Of a stretch of DNA of 64,000 bases, positions 11,727-21,864 are shown piece by piece. Numbering within the stretch: the first letter of the stretch is position 1; every line of letters starts with the position of its first letter. The DNA is from Epiperipatus broadwayi. Taxonomy: Eukaryota > Onychophora > Udeonychophora > Euonychophora > Peripatidae. The notes beneath the pieces are model-generated. The model ran no database searches. It worked only from the letters and a program-made list of their open reading frames with translations, and had not been told where the DNA came from. The translations under genes were made by a program, and so were the position numbers. Location: positions 248,001 through 312,000 of the forward strand of contig JAQFVV010000553.1 in NCBI GenBank assembly GCA_028023455.1. Reading direction: 5' to 3'.

Positions 11727-12042
11727 TCTTTAACTGCTCTTTCCTTTTCCTGATTATTAATTCCCAACTACCCAGCATTATAGAATAGTCATTTATAAAA
11801 GAAAATATTCCTGTCTATATTAAACATGCTAATACCATTAAACAAGTTCTTAGAATCTCTTCACTATACCTAACCACATAAGAGTATAACAATTGTGCTC
11901 TCATAACATAATCTAGCCAGATGACAAATAGAACATTATATAATCATATTATTGTACAATTTATTCATTTATTTATCCTTTATTAGTATGTAATCACTAT
12001 TTATTGTTAATAAAATTTTTATTGAAATGAAAAATTTTTTTA
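11727..12042 (+). other. LINE 3' untranslated region up to the gap
   Basis: AT-rich, non-coding, with an AATAAA at about 12009-12014. The sequence just before the gap (ATTGAAATGAAAAATTTTTT) reappears just after it. Confidence 0.55.
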
Positions 12043-12542
12043 NNNNNNNNNNNNNNNNNNNNNNNNNNNNNNNNNNNNNNNNNNNNNNNNNNNNNNNNNN
12101 NNNNNNNNNNNNNNNNNNNNNNNNNNNNNNNNNNNNNNNNNNNNNNNNNNNNNNNNNNNNNNNNNNNNNNNNNNNNNNNNNNNNNNNNNNNNNNNNNNNN
12201 NNNNNNNNNNNNNNNNNNNNNNNNNNNNNNNNNNNNNNNNNNNNNNNNNNNNNNNNNNNNNNNNNNNNNNNNNNNNNNNNNNNNNNNNNNNNNNNNNNNN
12301 NNNNNNNNNNNNNNNNNNNNNNNNNNNNNNNNNNNNNNNNNNNNNNNNNNNNNNNNNNNNNNNNNNNNNNNNNNNNNNNNNNNNNNNNNNNNNNNNNNNN
12401 NNNNNNNNNNNNNNNNNNNNNNNNNNNNNNNNNNNNNNNNNNNNNNNNNNNNNNNNNNNNNNNNNNNNNNNNNNNNNNNNNNNNNNNNNNNNNNNNNNNN
12501 NNNNNNNNNNNNNNNNNNNNNNNNNNNNNNNNNNNNNNNNNN
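12043..12542. other. Assembly gap, exactly 500 N
   Basis: A round-number gap, typical of a scaffolding placeholder rather than a measured distance. ATTGAAATGAAAA plus a T-run stands directly on both sides, so the two contig ends may overlap. Confidence 0.95.
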
Positions 12543-12999
12543 ATTGAAATGAAAATTTTTTTTAAAGCCACACTACAATTTTATTAGTATATATATTTAT
12601 AAAGTAATATTTAGGATAATATATATATTTAAAAAATCTGTCATCATGTAATAAAATCCTTTTATTCTGGTCATGAGAATTATTACAGAAGTTAATATTG
12701 CTCTCAAATAACCTTTTAACCCATTTTGATTTAACTACTGTTTTGATGAGTTATGCAACTCATGTTTTAAATCCTTAACGTTCTTTTTCCTTTTCTAACA
12801 TAAAAAAAAAAAAACTTTTTTTAAATTTTTTTTTTTTTTTATAGTTAAACTAGAAAAAGTAAATTTCAATTTAGCTTCATCTAAAAATTGTCCAAATATT
12901 AAAAGCCATACAAGATGCGTTTAATGTATATAGATGCAATATTATAAAAAATGAATATTATAAACTAATGGATAAAATGGAACATACAGGAAGTACACA
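12543..12999. other. Anonymous AT-rich sequence
   Basis: Contains A-runs and T-runs at 12803-12840 and no recognisable element. Confidence 0.4.
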
Positions 13000-13009
13000 A
13001 TGTTGAACT

Positions 13010-13430
13010 CTTTCTTTCATCTATCTAAGACATGGATGTCTTTAGAAAAAATTTAAACTTTATTTAAATTTTCAATTACATTCAACTATTAGTATCTATA
13101 GAATGTTTCTAGTGGTATTATTCTCTTCTCCTTTTCAGGTCTTGCTTGCCTGACCACTGACAGTACTAGCATGGAAATTGAATCTAGACATTTAGATTTT
13201 CGAATATTGAACTTTAAGGAAATGCTCAGTTGGATAGAGTGGTTTCTTTAACTTCAATAGTCAAGAATCTAAAGGTCAAAGTTCGATTCCCATGCGAGTA
13301 CTATCACTGGTCAGGTTAGTAACACCTGAAAAAAAATACCATTCAAAACATTGGTCAAGTCAGAAACTTCTGAAAAAGAATACTAACATTGCACAGATAT
13401 TAATCAAGAAGTATCCAATGTTTAAAAAAT
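13010..13430. mobile_element. Family C tRNA-derived SINE, inverted (fold-back) form
   Basis: Two family C arms face each other. The left arm is minus-strand and the right arm plus-strand. Around 13230-13290 the right arm has a tRNA-like head: box A GCTCAGTTGGATAGAG and box B GTTCGATTCCC. Next come the family's TACTATCACTGGTCAGG and ACACCTGAAAAA segments, where other copies have ACACCTGAAGAAGAG. The left arm mirrors these (CCTGACCACTGACAGTACTAGC). In this copy the hammerhead-like core is mutated in both arms. Confidence 0.65.
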
Positions 13431-13474
13431 AAAATGTTATAATTAAAAAAAAGTGTCCTATGTAATCATGTACC

Positions 13475-13660
13475 TTATTGCCATTTTCAATCATTATCGA
13501 TCCACTGCAGAATGAAAGTCTCTTTGAGTTCAATCCATCTTCTTTGATCTCTAGCCTCTCTTCTCCACATCAGCCCAGCCCACTTTCTTATCTTATTCAT
13601 CCACCTCACAAATGGTCCATTTCTAGGTTTTTTTACAATCTATCAGGTACTTGCTGTGTG
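13475..13660 (-). pseudogene. RTE-like LINE ORF2 C-terminal fragment
   Basis: The minus strand encodes RPRNGPFVRWMNKIRK followed by WRREARDQRRWIELKE and a terminal QWID. This fits the end of RTE-type ORF2 proteins (RPxxRWxDxI, then ARDRxxWxxLxEAFxQQW). Related fragments are at 31430-31735, 43035-43270 and 44107-44400. Confidence 0.6.
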
Positions 13661-13679
13661 TTAAAGAATTAGATACAAT

Positions 13680-15500
13680 TTTATATTGTACAAATTTGTT
13701 ACTGCCTCCTAGTATGCAAGATATAGTCATAAAGATAACTTGAAGTGGATTGTATTACACATTAATTGGAAACACTAAGTAGCAAATAATATATGAAAAA
13801 AACTCTTTTTAAATAATGCTTTTATATAAATAACTAACTAAAAAGTACAAAATAACAAAGTAATCAACAAAGTAATTTATCAATTGTTTAATTTGTCTTG
13901 GAAAATATTAGAGATCTTAAGAATCTAGATTTGTTATAAAATAATTGCAAATTGCAGAAACACTGTCATTTCATAAAAGCATTTGAGGCCTTTTTGATTT
14001 TTATGATTTATTTGAGCCTGAATTGCTTTTATAAAATGACAATTTTTCTGCAATTTCCAATTGTTATATGTCTAAATTTTTAAAATTTCTGATATTTTTG
14101 AAGAATGACAAATTAATTAAGAAGAAGTGAATTACATTGTTATTTTGTACTTTTTAATTAGCTATTTACAAAAATAGCATAATTTTTTTACTTTTTAGTT
14201 ATACTTACATACTATTTTAAAAAATGGTCACAACTGCAAAAAAAAAATGACAAAAATTATAATTTAATAATAAGATATAAAAATAAAAAATACAGCCTCT
14301 AACAAACAAATTCTAAATTTAAATATCCTATCATTGTTTACTATATAAAAATCTTTATGTATTGACTTTTAATTAATTTAAATAAATAAATAAATCAATA
14401 TTAATAAAATTTTATTCTACAAATGTATTATTTCTGTCATATGTATATATGTAAACTTATAATTGAATATTTATAAATACAGTAATTAGATATATGTAAA
14501 GTATAACTTTGAAAATTTTATCCACTTAGGAGCACTTTCGACTATCCTCATAGTCTTTGTCAACTAACATTTTGAAAAACTAACCTTCCCACAATTCTGT
14601 GATCTTAAAGTTTGTTGCCTGACTGTTAATTAAGTCTTGCTTGTATTTGTATATTAGGATAGCTTCCTTTATTTTCCCTTTGTTGTTATTTTTTTCAATT
14701 TGCAATATTTAAAATTTTTTTAAAGTTATACATTACATATCTCTAATTACTGTATTTATAAATATTCATTATAAGATTACATATATTGATTTGAAGAAAT
14801 ACAGACATCAAATTATAATATTATTACATATATATTAATTAAATTAAATCAATATTATATTAAAAAAATTATATTCTACAAATGTAATATTTCGGTTAGC
14901 TCAGTTGTAAAAGAGTTTTCTCAGAAAGTTTTAAATATGAATGGATTTTTTTCATTGTTAGAAATTCAAAAATGTGTACATATAGACAGAAACATACACA
15001 GGCAGGGAAAGTTAATATAAAAGTATTTAAAATATTGAAATATAGATAAGTAATAAAAAATGATAATGTCATTTACCATGATAGATACCAGGTTAGTATT
15101 CAAGTTAATCTCATGAAAATGCTTTTATTTATAAGGTTTGAACTATTTAATTGCACTTTACAGCTGAATTAATACCTATTTGTAATCCTATAACAATTAC
15201 AAATGCTGAGCAAAGATCTATAAAAAACAAGAATAGTTTGATTCTAATTGTATTTATCAAAATTATTTTATCAATGCAAATTTTTATAATTTTGACTTAA
15301 ATTTTCTTTTCAGAAATATTAAAAAGACACATCTATTTTCAAGTCTGAAACAATTAAAAATAATTCCACTAAAGTTTCTAATAAGTTATTAATTTTGTCA
15401 GTTTTTTTCTTTAACACTTGTTTCAATCAGTGATAATAATTATAAAAACATTACATCTTTAAATTTATAAATATATTTACAGATTTGAATTATATTCCTT
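13680..15500. other. Anonymous AT-rich sequence with one degenerate ribozyme
   Basis: Apart from the hammerhead-like motif at 14520-14572, I see only AT-rich sequence with diffuse inverted similarity around 13860-14160 (AGTACAAAATAACAAAG against TGTTATTTTGTACT). No gene is supported. Confidence 0.4.
14520..14572 (-). ncRNA. Degenerate type I hammerhead ribozyme
   Basis: Minus strand: stem I strand ending GTTAG, core UUGACAA (two transitions from CUGACGA), a perfect 6-bp stem II GACUAU/AUAGUC with GAGG loop, GAAA, then GUGCUC giving a 2-bp stem III and a CUC cleavage triplet, then CUAAGUGG closing stem I by at least four pairs (UUAG/CUAA). The two core changes, at C3 and G8, would be expected to kill activity. 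Confidence 0.5.
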
Positions 15501-15557
15501 TGACAATTATTTTAATATCTGAATGTCATTTTCAGGTAACTAACTGTATAGAAGAGG

Positions 15558-15971
15558 ATGGGGAGAAAAAAAGAGGAGAAGACTGGGAAAAAAAAAGAAA
15601 CAAGCAAAAAGAAAGAGGATAAAGAATTAGGAGAAGGACAAAAAGAAAAAAAACAGAAAAAGGAAGAGGAAAAGAAGAAGCTGGAGAAGAAGAAAGAGGA
15701 GAAGGACAAGAAAACATCTGAAGCAGAAGAAGAAAAAGGAGAAGGGAATGAGAAGAAAGAGATGAAGAATGAGAAGAATAAAAACAAAAAAGAGAAAAAG
15801 GATAAAGAGAAAAAAAGCAAGAGAAAAAGAAAAAAAATGATAAGAAGGAAAAGGAGGAAAAGAAGATGTACAGTTTTCAGCTTTGAAGATCATTGGACAA
15901 TTAAGACTGTCAGCATTTTTTGGAAATTTGGAATAATAAAACATTACATTTGCATTATATATGGTGTGTAG
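15558..15971 (+). other. Purine-rich low-complexity tract (open frame, not called a gene)
   Basis: A 137-codon open frame runs through a GAA/AAG-rich tract and would encode an almost pure Lys/Glu chain. Opposite-strand frames are open as well, as expected from composition. No domain, codon bias or clear exon structure supports a gene. Confidence 0.5.
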
Positions 15972-16676
15972 AAGAGAAGGTTAATATTATTTGTATCTAT
16001 TATTTATATTTAGTATCAATAATAGTAAGTATAAATTGCAATGAGATTAAATGGAACTAAGCTTTCTAACTGGTAAAAGTGAAACATTCATATCAGTCCA
16101 TCTTAACACAACTGAATACTGTAATTTTATACAAAAATATCAATATTTGAAATTCATAAATAAACATAAAATAGAAGCAATCTTTTATAGTGCCATAGAG
16201 GTCAATGCATGGCTTTTTTTCTTCCTTAATGTGTGAAATTGAAACAATTCTTTTATTCACTCATAATTCTACTCATTCTTTTCAGAAAAGATATTTGCAA
16301 CATATTTTTAGAATTAAACCTTTATTTCATATCATATTTTGGTAATCTTTACATTACAATTAAAACATAAATACATGAATAAAGTACATTATAAAAGTTA
16401 ATATTTGAACTTTGCAAAATAGAACATTGAAGTACTACACTGAACACATGACAACAATGAAGCTTTTTTTCATACTGGACTATAACCATTACCCATTTGA
16501 CAGATACAAATTTAATATGAAAGTCATTAAAATTAATAAGTTGAATATTGGTTTAAACAATTAAAGTTGAAGATATTAATAAACTTTAAAATTATAATTA
16601 TTATTCAGATTAATTTACCTATTTAATTTCAACAAATCTATTAACAAAGACTATCTACAATTGTAGTTTTTTCTTT
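15972..16676. other. Anonymous AT-rich sequence
   Basis: No element or gene recognised. Confidence 0.4.
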
Positions 16677-17395
16677 TTAATGTTAAAAACAGGCAAAACT
16701 CTCTATACATATTGCCACTCAGTGCAAGCCAGAGAGTAATCAATGGATGTCAGAAGGCTTGTGCATAAAATCCTCATCTAGTGCCTACTCATCCAATATT
16801 GACAGACTAGTTTCTGGCTTGTGGCCTTCATCAGTGAGGAGGCTTGGATCTGAGAGCACTGCATCTAGATCTTAGGATCTAATGCAACCCTCCAGCAGCC
16901 ACCTTTTATTTCTACTTAATGACAAAACTATGAGTCTTAAATTGAAAACATCATAAATTTTCAATCCAATCTCACTAGCTTATATAGTCACATAGGTCTG
17001 AACTCAGTTCAGTATCTATACATTTTGGTCATTTTGGTTTTTTAATAACCCATAGCCACCACTATCCTATTAAGCAGGATTGGTTTTAAGCCAACAAACA
17101 TCACATGATGACCTATGCTTGCTTATAACTGTTATTAAAACAGGCAAAACTCTCTATATGTATTGCCACTCAGTTAAGTAGAGATAAAATGTGGCTGCTG
17201 GAGGGTTGCATTAGAAACTAGTCTGGGGATATTGGGTGAGTAGGCATTAGATGGGGATTTTATGCACAAGCCTTCTGGCATCCATTGATTATTCTGGCTT
17301 GCACTGAGTGGCAATACGTATAGAGTTTTGCCTGTTTTAATAACAGTTATAAGCAAGCATAGGAAATGGTGGTCAAGTGATGTTTATTGGTTCTT
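16677..17395. mobile_element. Family A retroposon, long inverted form
   Basis: The left arm (16690-16920, minus orientation) and the right arm (17120-17380, plus) are complementary. Both outer ends carry CAGGCAAAACTCTCTATA or its complement, and both arms carry the CTTCTGRCATCCATTGATTA segment. The left arm has a hammerhead at 16797-16842. The right arm keeps only its 3' half (GAAACTAGTCTGGGGATATT at about 17214-17233), because the core and stem II have been deleted. The right side ends with the family tail AAGCATAGGAAATGGTGG. The direct repeat TTAATGTT flanks the element, which is only weak evidence of a target duplication. Confidence 0.7.
16797..16842 (-). ncRNA. Family A hammerhead ribozyme (stem I partly mutated)
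   Basis: Minus strand: CUGAUGA core intact (complement of 16828-16834), stem II GGC/GCC, GAAA, then CUAGUC with cleavage triplet GUC. The outer stem I pairing AUCCAA/UUGGAU is intact. The inner helix is weakened because UGUC replaces the family's UGGG. Probably poorly active. Confidence 0.65.
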
Positions 17396-17924
17396 AATGT
17401 TCATTTTATTTATTCTTCAGAGATACACACTGGGATAACTTTGCCAGTTTTCCATGCAAGTAATAAATTAAGTATAGCTTCAATGCACTTTCCCAAAGTA
17501 GGTCTGTTGGTTCTTGAAAAAAGCATGATAACAGAGATAGCTATTGTATCACAAATTCATGGATTGCGACCCACCTCTTCAAACTCCTAGCCAATCATGA
17601 TTATAATAAAGTGGCCCACTTAGAATATATGATAGATAACATTTATTTTTTAACATACAGATTTAGATAAATTAACTTAACAAGATATCATAAAGAAACA
17701 TGTAGAGATTCTAACCATGAGATAGATTTACTAGTGATTTTATTAAACCCTTCCATTCTGCTGCTGTGCAGCCATAAATCTGACAGTGGTAACTGGGTGG
17801 TTCATAGTTTTATTTATCCACATTTATAAAGGTCAACGACTGATAAATTTAATTTATGACAACTGTTTTTTAATCGTTTCAGAAAGACATTATAATTTTG
17901 CAATTTTGAAATTTTTCTTCATAT
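17396..17924. other. Anonymous sequence
   Basis: Two short open frames of about 67-70 codons (17387-17590 and 17786-17998) have no recognised domain. The second runs into a SINE. Confidence 0.4.
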
Positions 17925-18020
17925 GTCATAGCATCAGCTGGGACGCGAACCCACACCCGTCCGCAACCAACTACTTGCTTGCAAGGCGGGTGCGATGACC
18001 TCTCGGCTTCCACTCAAATT
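17925..18020 (-). mobile_element. Family D tRNA-derived SINE
   Basis: Minus strand: GCCGAGAGGTCATCGC (box A-like), an anticodon-arm-like segment with loop CTTGCAA, and GGGTTCGCGTCCC (box B), then the family end GCTGATGCTATGACA. It is more GC-rich than its surroundings. It is called a SINE rather than a tRNA gene because the same unit with an A-tail is present at 18638-18742 and 20690-20770. Confidence 0.7.
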
Positions 18021-18619
18021 TCACTCAAAACGGATATCTTTGATTTTTATATAAATCCATGTTTTAAAACATTTTATTGTTTCAGAAAATATTTTAATTG
18101 CATTTTTTTGTATTTCAAATGACTTAATTGGTTTATTTATTTATAGCCACCTAATTATAAATCTCTATCCAAAGGTTCTAAGAAGGTTTACATTAAAAAG
18201 ATAATTTTAGACACCTTAAAAACAATAGTAAGTTGCGTTGCAACTTTTAAACTAAAAGTTGTTTAAGAATATTTTTTAAAAATATAACATTTATAATTTT
18301 AAGTGTCATTTTATGATTTTTTTAAATCCTATCTTTAAAAATTCTTATTATTCTTTTTTTTTAAAAAAATAAATAAATATATAAACATACACATATGACA
18401 TATTATCAATATATATATATAACTTTATTAATACACAATATACAAAATTTTATATACTGTATTTACAATAGAATATAGGTGTTTCCCTCTTTTCTTCTAT
18501 AGCGTAAGCTTGTGGTTAAGACCTGTAGAGGTCCCTATCTTCTCATTTTCAAGCGCATATTCTTGAGGTTACAGCCTTAGTAAATATTACTTAATGGAAT
18601 ATAGGCAAAAATTTGATGA
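18021..18619. other. Anonymous AT-rich sequence
   Basis: Nothing recognised apart from short TA microsatellites around 18408-18420. Confidence 0.4.
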
Positions 18620-18760
18620 AACTACAACAGAAATGTTAAGCGTTGGTGATCGAGAGGTCAGCATGACTGCCTTACAAGCAGTTGTCCTGAGTTAGCAGGT
18701 TTGCATCCCGGCCGATGCTATGACACATGAAAAAAAAAAAAGAACTACAACAGAAATGTT
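18620..18760 (+). mobile_element. Family D tRNA-derived SINE with perfect target-site duplication
   Basis: A 105-bp element (18638-18742) with box A-like GATCGAGAGGTCAGC, an anticodon-like arm (CTGC-CTTACAA-GCAG), box B AGGTTTGCATCCC, the family end CGATGCTATGACACATG, and a short A-tail. The exact 18-bp direct repeat AACTACAACAGAAATGTT stands on both sides (18620-18637 and 18743-18760). An A-tail plus a perfect long duplication shows LINE-type retroposition and a young insertion. Confidence 0.88.
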
Positions 18761-19220
18761 TCAATAAGTTATTTAACTTCAATGATGTGAAATCCAAATC
18801 TGAAGCATGTCATATGTTATACATAAAATCCATGTAAATGTATATTTATTCATAATGCTTTACTGTGGTGCCCTCATAATTACAAAACAATTACTAAAAT
18901 AAATGAGTCACCTTCTCAGTAATCATAGTGACATGTCGAACTGCTATGTAGTATCTTACAATCCAATTTATGACAAAGTATGGAAATTTACAAATATTTT
19001 TAGTCATTATTAAATTATTATTTGTAACTAAACTTAAGTATAGCATATTTAATAAATTGGACTTTATATTATGAGCATTTTATGTAAAAAAAAAGTAATT
19101 CTACCCTTAGCATTAATAATTTGTAATTTTTATTACGAAACATATTTTATGCAAAGTAATTCCACCATTAACAACCATAATTTTTTTATGAAGCATTTTA
19201 TGCAAAGGAAGTAATTCTTC
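18761..19220. other. Anonymous AT-rich sequence
   Basis: Holds locally repeated words (TTATGCAAAG.AAGTAATTC at about 19080-19215, twice to three times), suggesting a decayed short tandem repeat with a period of about 70 bp. Confidence 0.4.
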
Positions 19221-19373
19221 CCTTATATAAATATTTGAAATTCAGGCATTCTTCATATACCTAAAGCATAATTATAATATAAAAGATTTGAACTCAGACT
19301 TTCAAACACTCTTCAACTACCCACACTATCTCATACAACTAATACACATGATTACACACATGTAGAAAACATA

Positions 19374-19433
19374 AATAATCACCAATTTACTATTTCATGT
19401 TAAATCAGCATTCATCAGTTGGTTCAGATTATC
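19374..19433 (-). ncRNA. Family B hammerhead ribozyme, core intact
   Basis: Minus strand: stem I strand AUAAUCUGAACCAA, core CUGAUGA, stem II AUGCU/AACAU (4 of 5 pairs), GAAA, a short stem III segment ending AAA in place of the NUH triplet, then UUGGUGAUUAUU closing stem I (CCAA/UUGG plus AUAAU/AUUAU). The cleavage triplet is the weak point in this copy. Confidence 0.65.
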
Positions 19434-19854
19434 ATCTTCTACACATATATACAATCAATGCTCAGCTTATATTAAGATAGCAAATCTTCATACTTTAATG
19501 GACAGGCTTCAATCTACTCCAACATCCAACTCTTCAGCCATCCATAAATTGAAAATCTGATGATGGAAAACCCAAATCCCATACTGATGCCAATATTATT
19601 GCCATGCCCATGTTGACCTCAAGTCACTCTGAACCTTCATGTATAGGAGCTTATCCATTTAAATATATAACAGAGGGATGGGCAGGATGCAAGCTTAATG
19701 TGTAAATATTTGAAATACAGGCATTCTTCATATACTTGAAGCTTAATTGTAAATATAGGGATTTAAACTCAGACTTTCAAACCCTCTTCAACTACCCACA
19801 CTATCTCATACAACTGATACACATGATCACACACATGTAGAAAAGATAAATAAT

Positions 19855-19896
19855 CACCAATTTATGTATTTCATGCTAAATCGGCATTCACCAGTC
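19855..19896 (-). ncRNA. Family B hammerhead ribozyme, decayed
   Basis: Second unit of the tandem. The core is CUGGUGA (A6 changed to G). Stem II AUGCC/AGCAU and GAAA are present. The upstream strand of stem I is cut off at 19896, where the sequence joins an inverted copy. Confidence 0.5.
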
Positions 19897-19899
19897 GAG

Positions 19900-20105
19900 C
19901 ACTGATTATATATATTTGTGGGAGATGATAATCTGGACCAACTGATGAATGCTGGTTTAGCATGAAATATGCATATTGGTGATTATTTATCTTTTCTCTA
20001 TGGGTGTGGTTATGTGTATCAGTTGTATGAGATAGTGTGGGTAGTTGAAGAGTGTTTGAAAGTCTGAGTTCAAATCCCCTATATCTTCCCTTATATTTAA
20101 GAGGC
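19900..20105 (+). mobile_element. Family B partial unit in inverted orientation
   Basis: Plus-strand family B piece directly abutting the minus-strand repeat. It holds a hammerhead (19927-19991) followed by the tRNA-like part (GAGATAGTGTGGGTAG, then GAGTTCAAATCCC at about 20067-20079). With the repeat on its left it forms a large imperfect palindrome. Confidence 0.65.
19927..19991 (+). ncRNA. Family B type I hammerhead ribozyme, best-preserved copy
   Basis: Stem I outer strand GAUAAU and inner ACCAA; core CUGAUGA (19942-19948); stem II AUGCU/AGCAU (5 perfect pairs, GGUUU loop); GAAA (19964-19967); a 2-bp stem III with 4-base loop; AUA cleavage triplet (19973-19975); then UUGGU and GAUUAUUUAUC completing stem I. 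The internal loop in stem I is where natural hammerheads make their loop-loop contact. All invariant core bases are present. AUA is a permitted but slower triplet. Confidence 0.8.
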
Positions 20106-20685
20106 ATAGTTTGATTATGAGCACTTTATTCAAGGCAATTATTATTTGTAGCTAAACTGAAGTACTTTCTGTCAAAATACCTGTATAATACAAGTAAAAG
20201 TCTCACATTTGTTTATATAATATTAAAATCTTTTATTTAATTTACATTAAATCTTTAAAATAATTTATTAAAGCAACCATTAAAAAAAACTATTATAAAA
20301 ATGAGATCTTTCCATAGGCTGGCTATTATATTGTTCTAATATAATTATGATGACTAAACTGAAGAACAGTTCTGATACTTATTTTCAAGAATGAAATCTA
20401 ATTGGGAGTGTTAATGGTAACAAGGGTTTAAGCTATGTGAGCACAACTGAGGTAGTTGTTGATTGCCAAATTTTGGTCCTGGTATTCCTGAATAAATACT
20501 TGAGAGAATTTAGGTAAGAGTTGAACCATTCTTTATTTAATTTTTTAAATACATTGTACTTCTTACTATAAAATATAGAATGGTGTGAAGCCACATGGTA
20601 TTGTGTGAATGATTGCAGATGAATTAGAGGTTGAAAGTATTTTATGTGTGTTTTAGGAGATAATAAACGAGCATATTTGGAAAAG
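20106..20685. other. Anonymous AT-rich sequence
   Basis: A minus-strand open frame of 108 codons (20433-20759) runs into the SINE at its upstream end and has no recognisable domain, so it is not called a gene. Confidence 0.4.
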
Positions 20686-20687
20686 GT

Positions 20688-20775
20688 GTTGATTAAAGAT
20701 GTGCACAGCTGCCTTACAAGCAGTTGTCCCGGGTTCACTTCCCGGCTGATGCTTGACACATGAAAAGAAAAAGAT
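20688..20775 (+). mobile_element. Family D tRNA-derived SINE, 5' truncated
   Basis: Shares CTGCCTTACAAGCAGTTGTCC, box B GGGTTCACTTCCC, GCTGATGC and TGACACATGAAAA with the copy at 18638-18742, and then has an A-rich tail. The box A half is missing. No clear target duplication was found. Confidence 0.7.
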
Positions 20776-20924
20776 CGAATATATATATATATATAATTGT
20801 CTGATTCATCTGGTTCTAATGTCTAGATATTTAGGTAATTACACCTACCACTAACTAGGTAATGAATGATATTTTAAAAGCCATTGTAGAGTTAGATACT
20901 CCTGACAACAAAACATAACAAATT

Positions 20925-21770
20925 AAAGTTATATTTGGATTATTTCTATCATCTAATTTTAAATATTGAATGTCTTTAGAAAAATTTCTTAAACTTTATT
21001 TAAATTTTTCAAAAAACATTCAACTTTTAGTAACAGCACACAAAATTTCAAGTAGTATTATCTCCTCTCTTCTTCAAGTGCTTCTGGCTGATCAGGGGTA
21101 GCACTACCATGCAATTCAAACTCGGACTTTAAAAATTTTTGAATATTAAATTTTAAGGTAATGTTCTGACCAACTGGGCTATTCTGCCAAAGGCAACCTT
21201 TAGTATAAGTTTTATATACTTATTCAAAGTAGCAGATTATGTGTGCAACAATTGGAAAAATATATAAATGTTGGAAAGGAAAGGTACAAAGAAAAAAATT
21301 CAAAAAAGCTATTCGTATGACAATGGTAAAACATTCAATAAGCCAATCTAATGTGACTATATGTAATGTCTAAAAGCCACAAATTAACTTTGCCCTTAGA
21401 AAAAAGTGGAGAAACCAGAAGAAACCTCATAGATAGAGTATTAAATTTGTACTGACTGTTGAATTTGGCAGAACAGTTCAGTTGATTACAGTTCGATGTT
21501 CAAGAATCTAAAGCTCAGGTTTGATTCCCATACTAGTACTGTCACTGGTCAGGCCAACAACACCTGAAGAAGAGAGGATTAATAATACCACTTGAATCAT
21601 TATATATATATATATACTAACCTTTGTGTTATTACTATCAGTTGAATGTAATTGGAAAATTTAAGTAAAGTTTAAAGAATTTTTTTAAACATATTCAATA
21701 TTTAAAGTTAAAGATGGAAATAGTTCAGAATATAATTACTATTAAAATGCCATCAATACAAACCTTCAGT
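20925..21770. mobile_element. Family C SINE, long fold-back copy
   Basis: The left arm (20925-21190) is minus-strand and the right arm (about 21450-21770) plus-strand. They are separated by about 260 bp with no further similarity seen. The tRNA-like heads face the centre: ACCAACTGGGCTATTCTGCC on the left mirrors GGCAGAACAGTTCAGTTG on the right, with box B GGTTTGATTCCC in the right arm. Outside them come GTCACTGGTCAGGCC, the ACACCTGAAGAAGAG hammerhead-like core, and the tail ending near ACAAACCTTCAG. Confidence 0.6.
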
Positions 21771-21864
21771 CAATTAACAACATTAAAGATTTACACAGAG
21801 GCTAAACTCTTGATATAGTAGCACCACTCAGTGCAAGCCAACATAATCAATGGATGCAAAAAGG

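Larger units (their letters stand above)
5320..12030 (+). mobile_element. L1/Tx1-like non-LTR retrotransposon, nearly full length, inactive
   Basis: In order: duplicated 5' region, ORF1 with a CCHC-type zinc-knuckle pair, ORF2 with APE-type endonuclease, reverse transcriptase and C-terminal Cys/His region, then an AT-rich 3' region reaching the assembly gap. ORF1 has a stop and a frameshift near its start, and ORF2 has at least three frame breaks, so this copy cannot work as it stands. Clade placement rests on the double knuckle in ORF1 and on the RT and post-RT motifs; a tree would be needed to separate Tx1 from other L1-group clades. No target-site duplication could be defined because the 3' end runs into the gap. 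Confidence 0.8.
19222..19900 (-). mobile_element. Family B retrozyme-like element, direct head-to-tail repeat of 475 bp
   Basis: Unit 1 begins at about 19231 and unit 2 at about 19706, giving a period of 475 bases. Repeated landmarks are ATATTTGAAAT.CAGGCATTC, CTTCAACTACCCACACTATC and TAATCACCAATTTA. Each unit carries a minus-strand hammerhead (TCATCAG at 19412-19418 and its mutated counterpart TCACCAG at 19888-19894, 476 bases apart). Each unit also has a box-B-like segment (complement of GGATTTGAACTCAG or GGATTTAAACTCAG). Direct repeats of a few hundred bases with one type I hammerhead per unit are the pattern described for retrozymes, whose RNA is cut into monomers and circularised. No protein is encoded. 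Confidence 0.75.

Noticed and set aside
11969-12587. Open frames across the N gap
   Set aside because: They consist almost entirely of unknown bases.
15558-15971. 137-codon Lys/Glu-rich open frame as a possible gene
   Set aside because: It follows a purine-rich low-complexity tract, frames are open on both strands, and no domain is recognisable.
17925-18020. True tRNA gene
   Set aside because: The same unit occurs at 18638 with an A-tail and target duplication and again at 20690, so it is a tRNA-derived SINE.
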